A stretch of DNA of 12,457 nucleotides from an uncultured Selenomonadales bacterium (lineage in GTDB: Bacteria > Bacillota > Negativicutes > Selenomonadales > Selenomonadaceae), in NCBI GenBank assembly GCA_946403735.1, contig CAMJAZ010000011.1, positions 1 to 12,457 on the forward strand, written 5' to 3'. Shown in pieces: positions 1 to 6,993 of the stretch. The stretch's first letter is position 1. Every line of letters begins with the position of its first letter. Under the pieces are notes generated by a model. It had not been told where the DNA came from. It saw only the letters and a program-made list of their open reading frames with translations, and ran no database searches. A program made the translations under genes and the position numbers.

Positions 1-1152
1 GAAAACGGAACGATTCTGCCACATAAAGATTTACCTGGATTAGGTTTAAATGGATTCGGCGGCATAGTGGACGCGAATAGAAAATTTGTTGCAAGAAGTT
101 TTGTTCATATGGGTACAGGAGATGCGTACACCCCCAATGAAGAAATTTTGCAAAGCTCTGATACCGTAATTTATTTGGGAATGCTTTTTAACGTATGGGG
201 ACATTCTCTTACTGATAATTTGAAACGCCTTTGGTTTCTTAAAAGCGACACTTACAAAAGATTTTTTTCCAAACTGCCGATTGTGTACACTCCCATGCGG
301 GGGGGGGTGGTAGAAAATTTTGCAAAGTTGCTCCGAATTTTAGAAATTGACGTAAGCAAATTTTTTCCAATCGTTAAGCCCGTTAAATTTCGGAATATAA
401 TTTTACCTGACGAATCATTTTTCTTGGACAAAAGCAAAATTACTTTTGGCAAAGATAAACTGTTCATTGAGGGAACTTTCGATAATTTTAACGGAAATGA
501 CGGCGCTTTTTTTACGAAAGAATATGTTGAACTTATCGACAGAATAAGAAATTTTGCTTTAAAAAATTATTCGCCAATGTCACAGAAAAAGTTTTATTTT
601 TTTCATGGAACAAATCAAGTTGGCGAGGAAAGAATTGCAAAGTACTTTGAATCAAAGGGTTATGTTATATTGCGTCCTGAAGTTTTGCCGCTTGAAACAC
701 AGTTAAATATTTTTGCAAATTGTGAAAGTTTTGCATCACCATTAGGATCTGTTTCACATAACATAATTTTTCTTAAGGATAAGACAAACGTTATACTTAT
801 TCCGCGTCGTGCCGCCTTCCTCAATATTTATCAGCACGCTTTAAATCAAATTCACGATTTAAATATTTTTTACATTGATTCAGCACTATCAATCTTTGCT
901 GAAAAATTTCCTGGACCTTTCTGCTACATTGTCAGTGAAAATTTGCGCAAACATTTTGGCGATGAAATTAAAGAAAAATATACAGATGAAGATTTTTTAG
1001 CTTTTCTCACCTATATGACATACGCCACAGGTAAAGGCTTGAAAGAAAATCCTAATGAACTTGAATACTCGAAAAATTTTTTTCCAGAATTTATTGAGCA
1101 ACTTCAAACTCGCACCGACTTAATGAAAAAAGTTGATATAACTTTAAAGTAA
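1..1152 (+). CDS. GT61-family (DUF563) glycosyltransferase, 5'-truncated by window edge
   Basis: The reading frame is open from base 1 to the TAA at 1150-1152 (383 codons before the stop), so the GTG at 67 is probably internal and the true start lies outside the window. The protein looks like a GT61 glycosyltransferase, a family that transfers sugars onto glycans in the cytoplasm or at the inner membrane face. The signs are an N-terminal block with WGHSLTDNLKRL (family pattern roughly GHxxxDxLxRL) and a C-terminal block with a GYVILRPEVLPLETQLNIF stretch followed by SPLGSVSHNIIFL. The latter resembles the family's nucleotide-sugar-binding end (eQi..f..a..vvg.hGa.l.n..f), although the usual HGAxLxN reads LGSVSHN here. 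No membrane segment is evident in the visible part. A nine-G run at 299-307 encodes the RGG of MRGGVV. The acceptor and sugar donor cannot be told. The next gene, prfC, begins 26 bases downstream. Confidence 0.72.
   Translation, partial: ENGTILPHKDLPGLGLNGFGGIVDANRKFVARSFVHMGTGDAYTPNEEILQSSDTVIYLGMLFNVWGHSLTDNLKRLWFLKSDTYKRFFSKLPIVYTPMRGGVVENFAKLLRILEIDVSKFFPIVKPVKFRNIILPDESFFLDKSKITFGKDKLFIEGTFDNFNGNDGAFFTKEYVELIDRIRNFALKNYSPMSQKKFYFFHGTNQVGEERIAKYFESKGYVILRPEVLPLETQLNIFANCESFASPLGSVSHNIIFLKDKTNVILIPRRAAFLNIYQHALNQIHDLNIFYIDSALSIFAEKFPGPFCYIVSENLRKHFGDEIKEKYTDEDFLAFLTYMTYATGKGLKENPNELEYSKNFFPEFIEQLQTRTDLMKKVDITLK
299..307. repeat. Homopolymeric G9 tract inside the glycosyltransferase gene
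   Basis: Nine consecutive G residues lie within codons CGG GGG GGG GTG, in DNA that is otherwise strongly AT-rich. Loss of one G puts TGG TAG directly after the tract. Gain of one G leads to an in-frame TGA at 348-350. It therefore has the form of a slipped-strand contingency tract, but variation cannot be shown from one sequence. Confidence 0.85.
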
Positions 1153-1163
1153 AATTTTAATAC

Positions 1164-1170
1164 AGGAGGT
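1164..1170 (+). promoter_or_regulatory. Shine-Dalgarno deciding the TTG start of prfC
   Basis: AGGAGGT lies 8 bases before the TTG at 1179. No ATG or GTG in the same frame is better placed, and the conserved N-terminus of release factor 3 begins right after it, so the TTG start is well supported. Confidence 0.85.
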
Positions 1171-1178
1171 AAAAAAAT

Positions 1179-2780
1179 TTGTCACTTGTCGACGAAATAT
1201 TAAAACGGCGGACATTTGCAATAATTTCGCACCCCGACGCTGGAAAAACTACATTGACTGAAAAACTTTTACTGTACGGCGGCGCGATACATCTTGCTGG
1301 CTCAATAAAATCACGCAAGGCACAACGTCACGCCGTTTCAGATTGGATGGAAATTGAAAAGCAACGCGGAATTTCCGTCACAAGTTCAGTTTTGCAATTC
1401 GATTACAAAAATTTCCGTATAAACATTTTAGACACGCCTGGTCACCAAGATTTTTCTGAAGATACGTACAGGACTTTAATGGCGGTCGACAGCGCGGTTA
1501 TGGTTTTGGACGCGGCAAAAGGCGTTGAGGCGCAGACTAAAAAACTTTTCAAGGTTTGTCGTGAACGTCGCATTCCAATTTTCACTTTCATAAACAAACT
1601 TGACCGCTACGGCAAAATTCCGCTTGATTTACTTGACGAAGTTGAAAAAGTTTTGGGCATTCGCGCTTACCCAATGAATTTTCCTATTGGTACGGACGGC
1701 AAATATTTAGGCGTTTACGATAGGCAGAAAAATTTAATTGAACTTTTCGCAGAAGATACTTCGCATGGACAAACTGAACGCATTTCAGAAATTTTTGCGC
1801 CTGACGACGAAAAAGTTATTGCGCGAATCGGTCAAGCTAATTTTGACGCCCTGCAAGATGATTTAATGTTGCTTGATGAAGCTGGCGAAAAGTTCGACGT
1901 GGACAAAATTAACGCTGGGGATTTGACGCCAACATTTTTTGGTTCAGCGATGACAAATTTTGGCGTAAAAAATTTTTTGGAAGAATATTTACGCCTTGCT
2001 CCACCGCCAGCGCCGCGACTTTCTGACGACGGAATTATTGAACCGAATGATGAAAAATTTTCCGCCTTCGTCTTCAAAATTCAAGCAAATATGAATCCCG
2101 CGCACCGTGATAGACTTGCCTTCATCAGAATTTGTTCAGGCGAATTTAAGCGCAATATGGAAGTTTGGCACGCGGCGACGAATAAAATTGTAAAGCTTGC
2201 ACAGCCGCAACAATTTTTAGCGCAGGAACGTCAAATTATTGAGGAAGCTTTTCCAGGCGATATTGTTGGACTTTTCGACACGGGAATTTTTGGAATTGGC
2301 GACACGCTGACTGACGCCGCACATAAATTTAAGTTTGAAGATTTTCCGATTTTCCCGCCAGAAAAATTTGCACGAATTCAAGCTAAAGACACGATGAAAC
2401 GCAAGCAATTTTCAAAGGGTATTGAACAGTTGACGCAGGAAGGCGCGATACAACTTTTCTATCCAGTTGGCGCGGGGACTGATTCGTACATTGTCGGCAC
2501 GGTTGGAACGTTGCAGTTTGAAGTTTTGCAATATCGCTTGAAGTCTGAATACAAAGTTGACGTACTTTTAACAATGTTGCCATTTGAAGTGGCGCGTTGG
2601 CTTAAGTACGACGACGACAGCAAAGTTACGCCTGCAACTCTACGCGGCGCTGATCGTGGAATGTTTGTCCTCGACAGAAAAGAAAATCCCGTGCTTATTT
2701 TGGAAAATGAATGGTCACTCGGCTGGATTAGTGAAAATAATCCCAAACTCATTATGAACGCCGTACCGTTTGAAGTTTAA
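1179..2780 (+). CDS. prfC: Peptide chain release factor 3 (RF3), translational GTPase
   Basis: RF3 is a cytoplasmic GTPase that removes RF1 or RF2 from the ribosome after peptide release. The 533-residue product is the usual length (E. coli RF3 is about 529). G-motifs are in order: G1 HPDAGKTT at 18-25, G2 RGISVTSS at 63-70, G3 DTPGH at 85-89, G4 NKLD at 139-142, and a GSAM-type G5 near 262. The stretch from the P-loop through SRKAQRHAVSDWMEIE is diagnostic of RF3 rather than EF-G, LepA or TypA. The remainder fits domains II and III, ending in the RF3 C-terminal region. The start is TTG with AGGAGGT 8 bases upstream. It follows the GT61 gene by 26 bases and precedes ndk by 21, which suggests co-transcription, possibly with read-through from the glycosyltransferase. 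Nothing is missing or broken. Confidence 0.96.
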   Translation: MSLVDEILKRRTFAIISHPDAGKTTLTEKLLLYGGAIHLAGSIKSRKAQRHAVSDWMEIEKQRGISVTSSVLQFDYKNFRINILDTPGHQDFSEDTYRTLMAVDSAVMVLDAAKGVEAQTKKLFKVCRERRIPIFTFINKLDRYGKIPLDLLDEVEKVLGIRAYPMNFPIGTDGKYLGVYDRQKNLIELFAEDTSHGQTERISEIFAPDDEKVIARIGQANFDALQDDLMLLDEAGEKFDVDKINAGDLTPTFFGSAMTNFGVKNFLEEYLRLAPPPAPRLSDDGIIEPNDEKFSAFVFKIQANMNPAHRDRLAFIRICSGEFKRNMEVWHAATNKIVKLAQPQQFLAQERQIIEEAFPGDIVGLFDTGIFGIGDTLTDAAHKFKFEDFPIFPPEKFARIQAKDTMKRKQFSKGIEQLTQEGAIQLFYPVGAGTDSYIVGTVGTLQFEVLQYRLKSEYKVDVLLTMLPFEVARWLKYDDDSKVTPATLRGADRGMFVLDRKENPVLILENEWSLGWISENNPKLIMNAVPFEV

Positions 2781-2801
2781 AAAATTTTGGAGCTGATTAA
2801 A

Positions 2802-3221
2802 ATGGAAAAAACTTTAGTATTGATTAAGCCAGACGCATTTGGTAAAGGACATTGTGGCGATATTTTGAAAATGTATGAACGCGAAGGTTTTAAAATCTGC
2901 GCGGCAAAAATTTTGAAGATGGATAAAAAAATTGCCGCATCGCACTACGTCGAACACATTGGGCGTCCGTACTATGAAGAGCTTGTGGAATTTATGACTA
3001 GTGCTCCGCTTATGGCGTTGGTTATCGGCGGCGAAAATGTTATTAAACGTGTTCGCGAAATTAACGGCGCGACAAATCCTGCAAATGCGGCTGAAGGTAC
3101 TGTACGCAAACTTTACGCGGAAAATGGCAGTAAAAATGCGGTTCACGCCTCCGACAGTCCCGAAAGTGCTGAACGCGAAATTAAAATTTATTTTAGTGAA
3201 CTGGAAATTTTTGAAGACTAA
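2802..3221 (+). CDS. ndk: Nucleoside diphosphate kinase
   Basis: The product is 139 residues, the normal size for bacterial Ndk, a cytoplasmic enzyme that transfers the gamma-phosphate of ATP to other nucleoside diphosphates through a phospho-histidine. Seen directly: the N-terminal TLVLIKPDAF with Lys9/Pro10/Asp11, the NGATNP segment at 88-93, and the active-site motif NAVHASDS with catalytic His115. A TTG in the same frame at 2787 would add five residues, but the ATG at 2802 is preferred. It has TGGAG 9 bases upstream and gives MEKTLVLIKPDA, the canonical Ndk N-terminus. The gene lies 21 bases after prfC on the same strand and is probably in the same operon. The segment before the active site reads AEGTVRKLYAENGSKN rather than the common PGTIRGDFA form, which I take as lineage variation. 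Confidence 0.96.
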   Translation: MEKTLVLIKPDAFGKGHCGDILKMYEREGFKICAAKILKMDKKIAASHYVEHIGRPYYEELVEFMTSAPLMALVIGGENVIKRVREINGATNPANAAEGTVRKLYAENGSKNAVHASDSPESAEREIKIYFSELEIFED

Positions 3222-3276
3222 ATGATGTTGAATAAATACGTGCAGAATATTTTTAACTAAAAAACTAAGTAAATCA

Positions 3277-3351
3277 GTGGCATTTCCCAGTAGCCCAAAA
3301 GCCGCAATGTTTTCTTTTTGCTACTTCTTCTTTGCGTCAAAGAAAAAGTAG
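3277..3351. repeat. Palindromic intergenic element with 14-bp inverted repeat (possible dispersed repeat)
   Basis: The arms 3321-3334 and 3338-3351 form a 14-bp inverted repeat with one mismatch and a 3-base centre (CGT). No T-tract follows on either strand, so it is not a typical intrinsic terminator. From the GTG at 3277, a 24-codon frame runs through the palindrome and ends at TAG 3349-3351. Its product ends FSFCYFFFASKKK. I recall similar short translations annotated as spurious hypothetical proteins in many bacterial genomes, which would fit a dispersed non-coding repeat. The exact boundaries and copy number cannot be seen here. Confidence 0.5.
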
Positions 3352-3413
3352 TCTAACTAAAAAATAAAACTTAATCCACACGCTCTAAAAATCTTTATTA
3401 TAAAAACAAAATT

Positions 3414-3448
3414 AAAGGTACGACGAAATTAACACGCCGTACTTTTTT
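3414..3448 (+). terminator. Probable intrinsic terminator downstream of ndk
   Basis: GTACGACG (3418-3425) pairs with CGCCGTAC (3435-3442) with one A-C mismatch, around a 9-base loop. A/T pairs extend the stem outward, and T6 follows at 3443-3448. It lies about 190 bases after ndk, so it could end the prfC-ndk transcript or stop read-through before the chemoreceptor gene. Confidence 0.6.
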
Positions 3449-3555
3449 ATTACGCGATTTAAAATTTCAGCGCTAAAAAAGTTTTCAAAAAATTTATAAA
3501 TCTTAAAAGGATTATTACCTGCGATAACGAATCAAAACTTTAAATAAATAAAAAG

Positions 3556-3608
3556 GGAGGTACCGCGTTTAACTTCGGTTAAAAATTTTTCGCGGGTAAA
3601 GTGCTATG
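3556..3608 (+). promoter_or_regulatory. Structured leader: Shine-Dalgarno and AUG separated by a UUCG hairpin
   Basis: The best Shine-Dalgarno, GGAGGT at 3556-3561, is 44 bases from the ATG at 3606, too far for normal use. The intervening RNA can fold. TTTAAC (3568-3573) pairs perfectly with GTTAAA (3578-3583) around the very stable C(UUCG)G tetraloop, and CCGCG (3563-3567) pairs with CGCGG (3591-3595) as an outer stem. Folding leaves roughly 7 to 12 unpaired bases between the Shine-Dalgarno and the AUG. The structure is seen in the sequence. Its role in bringing the ribosome site to the start codon is inference. Confidence 0.55.
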
Positions 3609-5585
3609 AATTTCAGTTTAATGAAAAAGTTTTTTATCGTTGCCGCATTGGCGGGAACGTTAATCAGCTTGGTTTCAATCGTCGGCTATTATATGTCGAA
3701 TAAGGGGCTTAACGAATCAATCGAAGCTGAAATGAACGCCGTTATTGATGCGCAGGCTAATGAATTGAATGGCTGGCTTAGTAAAAAAGCGGCGTCTGCG
3801 GAATTTGCGGCAAATTTATTCACAGGCTACAACGGCGATTTAGCACGTATGAAGACGCGGGAACTCTTAGGCTTGGCGACTTCAGACAAAGACATTTTGG
3901 AAATGACTGTTGGACTTGATGACGGTTATTTTTTCTCGTACAACGCGGGTGATTCGACTGGCAAAGTTGATCCTACTGCTCGTCCCTGGTACAAAGCCGC
4001 TGCATCAGCTGGCGGAGTTATTTTTACTGATGCTTACGTCGATGTGAACACCAAAAAATTAATTTTTTCAGCGGCGGCACCAATTAAATCTAACGGCAGA
4101 ATTATCGGCGCAGTTTGTAACGATATAACTTTGGACGTCTTGACGGATCAAGTTAAAAAGATGACATATCGCGGACAAGGCAACGGAATTATCATGGAAC
4201 GTTCTGGCAACATTTTAGCCCGTTCAAGAAGTAGCGATACTAAAAGCGTACAAGAAATTCCCTATTTGGCGTCACACTTTGATGAAATGTTGAATCAACC
4301 CATTGGTCACTTTACCATTCCTGCGGACGGTACACACGGTGATGAAATTTTCGTCTACGCGACACTTAATACTACTGGCTGGATTTTAGGAATTGCCGTT
4401 GCTGAAGATTTTGTCTTTGCAACTGCGCGACAACTTCGCAATGTTTACCTTGTACTGGCGATTGTCGGTTTAGTGTTAATGCTCATCATTCTTCGTAAAA
4501 TGGCAACGTCTATCACCACTCCTATTATTGAGTTGGAAGGTCACGCGTCGGAATTGGCTAAAGGCAATTTGAAGATGAAAGATATTACCATTACGACGGA
4601 AGATGAAGTTGGGTCACTGGCACGAGCCTTTAACGAAATGAGTAAAAATTTGCGCAACCTTATTTCAAAAATGGCGAATACGTCAGACCAAGTTGCGGCG
4701 GCGTCTGAACAGCTTACGGCAAGCGCTCATCAATCGGCAGATACTTCCGTTCACGTGGCTGAATCAGTCGGCGACGTCAGCAACAATATGAATCAGCAGT
4801 TGGAAGATATTACGGCGGCTAAAGAAAGCGTTGATATTGTCTTCGGCGATATTGAACAGATGTCTGAAAAGACGAAAGATGTTACTCGTGCGTCTAATGA
4901 AACTGCACAGGCGGCACAACGTGGCGAAGAGTTGATGAAAAGTGCTGTCGGCAAAATGGGCAACATTGAAAAAAGCGTTATGGCGTCTGCAGAAGTCGTC
5001 AGGAAGTTGGGTGAAAATTCCCAGCAGATTGGACAGATTGTTGAAGCTATTTCAGCTATTGCCGAACAAACTAACCTTTTGGCACTCAACGCGGCTATTG
5101 AGGCTGCCCGCGCAGGTGAACAAGGGCGCGGCTTTGCAGTCGTAGCGGAGGAAGTCAGAAAACTTGCCGCTGAATCTCAAACTTCTGCTGAACAAATTCG
5201 TGATAGAATTACGCAAATTCAAAATGAAACTGCAAATGCCGTTGAGTCAATGGAAAGTGGTACGCGCGATGTTAAGGAAGGCACAGCGGCAATTCGTGAA
5301 GTCGGCGAACAGTTCCAGCAGATTATGAAACGCGTTGACGACATTAAAAAGCAAATGGGCGGCATTGGTACTTCAATGAAAACTGTTTCAGACGGCGCGT
5401 CAAAAATTGTTACAGCAGTTGAATCAATCGATGAAGTTAGCCGTAGAACTTCCGAACATACGACGACAATTTCTGCGGCGACTCAAGAACAATCTGCGTC
5501 CAATGAAGAAATTGCGGCGGCGTCACAAGCACTTTCAAATTTAGCTACCGAAATGCAGGAAGCTGTTGGACGGTTTAAAATTTAA
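3606..5585 (+). CDS. Methyl-accepting chemotaxis protein with dCache sensor domain
   Basis: This is an inner-membrane chemoreceptor of 659 residues that signals through CheA/CheW to the flagellar motor. In order it has a first membrane segment (about 7-29), an extracytoplasmic dCache_1 domain (about 32-275), a second membrane segment (about 279-297), a HAMP domain (about 298-355) and a long coiled-coil signalling domain. The signalling hairpin tip reads EQTNLLALNAAIEAARAGE at 487-505. The sensor carries RPWY at 126-129, Y144 and D173, which match the amino-acid-binding dCache motif as I remember it; the expected first aromatic position is V121. A binding ligand such as an amino acid is therefore plausible but unproven. 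The C-terminus (GRFKI) lacks a CheR-tethering pentapeptide. The ATG at 3606 was chosen over ATG 3621, which has no nearby Shine-Dalgarno. The gene is alone on its transcript and ends in the 5669-5703 terminator. Confidence 0.93.
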   Translation: MNFSLMKKFFIVAALAGTLISLVSIVGYYMSNKGLNESIEAEMNAVIDAQANELNGWLSKKAASAEFAANLFTGYNGDLARMKTRELLGLATSDKDILEMTVGLDDGYFFSYNAGDSTGKVDPTARPWYKAAASAGGVIFTDAYVDVNTKKLIFSAAAPIKSNGRIIGAVCNDITLDVLTDQVKKMTYRGQGNGIIMERSGNILARSRSSDTKSVQEIPYLASHFDEMLNQPIGHFTIPADGTHGDEIFVYATLNTTGWILGIAVAEDFVFATARQLRNVYLVLAIVGLVLMLIILRKMATSITTPIIELEGHASELAKGNLKMKDITITTEDEVGSLARAFNEMSKNLRNLISKMANTSDQVAAASEQLTASAHQSADTSVHVAESVGDVSNNMNQQLEDITAAKESVDIVFGDIEQMSEKTKDVTRASNETAQAAQRGEELMKSAVGKMGNIEKSVMASAEVVRKLGENSQQIGQIVEAISAIAEQTNLLALNAAIEAARAGEQGRGFAVVAEEVRKLAAESQTSAEQIRDRITQIQNETANAVESMESGTRDVKEGTAAIREVGEQFQQIMKRVDDIKKQMGGIGTSMKTVSDGASKIVTAVESIDEVSRRTSEHTTTISAATQEQSASNEEIAAASQALSNLATEMQEAVGRFKI

Positions 5586-5668
5586 TTTAAGGCGGTAAAA
5601 TTTGTAAGCGACTTTGTAAACTTGAAGTAATGCAAGTACCGAACTTGTAAAGAAAAATTAGTTTATCT

Positions 5669-5703
5669 AAAAAAACTCCAGCCTTTTGAGTTGGAGTTTT
5701 TTT
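5669..5703 (+). terminator. Intrinsic terminator after the chemoreceptor gene
   Basis: CTCCAGC (5676-5682) pairs with GTTGGAG (5690-5696), including one G-T pair, around a 7-base loop. It is flanked by A7 on the left and T7 (5697-5703) on the right. This is a textbook Rho-independent terminator, and the A/T flanks would also let it work, more weakly, on the opposite strand. Confidence 0.92.
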
Positions 5704-5773
5704 GTTGCTTGATTTTATTTTGATAAAACTTTAAAATAGAAGTCGAATTTTTGAAGGGAGTTTTTTAATTTTA

Positions 5774-6277
5774 ATGGGTATACTCGACAGAATCAAAAAA
5801 TTATTGCCGAAACGTAAACCACCTGAACCGACAAATAATGTTCCTAAGGAAAAAGAAAATATTCGTAAGTCTTTCGGCAAGTACTGTAACGAAAATCACG
5901 GTACAAGCGATGAAAAACTTTGTCCGAAATGTACCGCGCTTTTGACGACGGTTATGTTAAAAATTCAGCGTTGCCCTTACGGTATCTCTAAGCCCGTCTG
6001 CGATAATTGCGAAACGCCTTGCTTTGGTGAAGACGCGACGAATAATTTTAGAGAGATTATGAAGTCTAGCCGTAAAAAAATGTTGCTGTCACATCCGCTT
6101 ATGACGATAAAACATAAAATTGCTAGTCTCGGCGCTGACTACGCTAAAATGCAACGCGATAAAAATTCTACTGAAAAACAAAAGACGCAGGAGGAAAAAG
6201 CTAAAAATAGAATTGCGAATGCTTTTAAATCGCCAAAAAATTCGTCTAAGTCTAAAAAGAAACGTAAGAAAAAGTGA
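5774..6277 (+). CDS. YgbA-type (nitrous-oxide-stimulated-promoter family) cysteine-rich protein with Lys-rich tail
   Basis: The 167-residue protein has a conserved core at about 31-120 that matches the YgbA_NO family by pattern. Cys38 and His42 are followed by CPKC (50-53), RCPYGISKPVCDNC (66-79), Cys83, and then SRKKMLLSHPLMTIKH (99-114). E. coli YgbA has the same RCPYGxxKPxCxxC and RMxxxHP...xIxH layout and is known as an NsrR-controlled, nitric-oxide-responsive gene; its biochemical role is not established. The seven cysteines suggest metal or cluster binding, which is inference. The family core is followed by about 45 residues of highly basic, low-complexity sequence ending in KKKRKKK, longer than in E. 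coli YgbA (roughly 115 residues). The N-terminus is also basic. The ATG has AAGGGAG upstream with a rather long 13-base spacing. The gene stands alone between the 5669-5703 terminator and a convergent methyltransferase gene. Confidence 0.82.
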   Translation: MGILDRIKKLLPKRKPPEPTNNVPKEKENIRKSFGKYCNENHGTSDEKLCPKCTALLTTVMLKIQRCPYGISKPVCDNCETPCFGEDATNNFREIMKSSRKKMLLSHPLMTIKHKIASLGADYAKMQRDKNSTEKQKTQEEKAKNRIANAFKSPKNSSKSKKKRKKK

Positions 6278-6300
6278 ATAGTACTTGTAAGATTTTTTTC

Positions 6301-6987
6301 CTACTTAATACATTTAAAACAGGCGAATGAATTTATATTGGAAATTTCCACGCGCTTATAAAAATTTTTAAGCTTAAGTTCCAGCGATTGAAAATTTTCA
6401 TGCGGCGGCGTGAAAACTCCAACGCGGTTGCAAAATTGCTTGACAAAAAAATCTGTTCGCCAATTTTGCCCCGTAATGTACGATGAACCGCAGAAAATTC
6501 CATTCGGCTTGAGGACACGGAAAATTTCATTGTGCGCCGCAATTTTATCTGGGAATGCGTGAAGTCCATTCACCGACAACACCACATCAAAATAATTGTC
6601 TGAAAAAAAAAGTTTGCCAACATCGCCTTGAATAAAGGTAACGTTCGGCAAACTTATTTTATTGGCATAATTTTTAGCCGCGTTCAACATCGCCGTCGAA
6701 AAGTCTACGCAAAAAATTTCTGCATTAGTCAAGCTTTTGTAGCGCGGTAAAGATAAAATGCCCGTACCAACTGGAACTTCTAACAATTTGCCGCTAAAAT
6801 TTTTGGGTACACCTGCGAAGGCTTTATCTAAAAATTTGAAGTACTCTTCGACAGACATTCCCCAAAAAAATTTCAGCGCGAATCTTCCCAGCAACGTCGA
6901 CGCCGTCATCATTCCATTGTAAAGATTAGACAGTTTCCCGACGCCTTCGTAAGCTGAAAAAATTTTTTCTTCTCTACTATTTGTCAC
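6301..6987 (-). CDS. Class I SAM-dependent methyltransferase
   Basis: The 228-residue soluble protein shows the class I methyltransferase fold. Motif I is LLEVPVGTGILSL (68-80, family E/DxGxGxG). An acidic residue follows strand 2 in IFCVDFS (91-97), motif II lies around FIQGDVGKLFFSDNYFDVVLSVNGLH (118-143), and a post-motif sits at IFRVLKPNGIF (155-165). It resembles UbiE/Methyltransf_11 enzymes, but the substrate cannot be told. The glycine-rich motif has Pro-Val where many enzymes have Gly-Cys. The start is GTG at 6987, six bases after the stop of the YbjN-like gene, with only a weak Shine-Dalgarno (GAAGAG) overlapping that gene's end, so translation is likely coupled to it. The gene ends in TAG, 23 bases from the convergent YgbA-type gene, and no strong terminator is seen in that gap. 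Confidence 0.85.
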   Translation of the reverse strand: MTNSREEKIFSAYEGVGKLSNLYNGMMTASTLLGRFALKFFWGMSVEEYFKFLDKAFAGVPKNFSGKLLEVPVGTGILSLPRYKSLTNAEIFCVDFSTAMLNAAKNYANKISLPNVTFIQGDVGKLFFSDNYFDVVLSVNGLHAFPDKIAAHNEIFRVLKPNGIFCGSSYITGQNWRTDFFVKQFCNRVGVFTPPHENFQSLELKLKNFYKRVEISNINSFACFKCIK

Positions 6988-6993
6988 AAAATA

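Larger units (their letters stand above)
3222..3605. other. 384-base intergenic region between ndk and the chemoreceptor gene
   Basis: No credible gene is seen here. The region holds a palindromic element (3321-3351), a terminator-like hairpin (3418-3446) and a structured leader (3556-3608), each listed separately. TGCGATAA at 3520-3527 resembles the sigma-28 -10 element (GCCGATAA, 6 of 8), but no TAAA sits at the right spacing: those at 3497 and 3504 give 19 and 12 bases against the usual 15. I therefore do not assign the chemoreceptor promoter. Confidence 0.7.

Noticed and set aside
1133..1161. TTGATA-17-TTTAAT promoter before prfC
   Set aside because: The predicted start near 1168 would fall inside the Shine-Dalgarno and leave an almost absent leader; base composition makes such AT-rich matches common.
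2459..2752. 97-codon minus-strand frame inside prfC, and similar frames opposite ndk and the chemoreceptor gene
   Set aside because: These lie opposite strongly conserved coding sequence and have no Shine-Dalgarno or recognisable domain.
3222..3261. Short ORF directly after ndk (ATG ATG TTG ..., 12 codons)
   Set aside because: Too short, no Shine-Dalgarno and no recognisable product.
3497..3527. Possible sigma-28 promoter (TAAA ... TGCGATAA) before the chemoreceptor gene
   Set aside because: The -10-like part matches 6 of 8, but the available TAAA elements give spacings of 19 or 12 bases instead of about 15.
3400..3605. GEMM-type c-di-GMP riboswitch upstream of the chemoreceptor
   Set aside because: The conserved GEMM core and receptor blocks are not present; only a simple UUCG hairpin and outer stem are seen.
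6278..6300. Terminator between the YgbA-type gene and the convergent methyltransferase
   Set aside because: A T-run exists, but no stem of reasonable stability precedes it.
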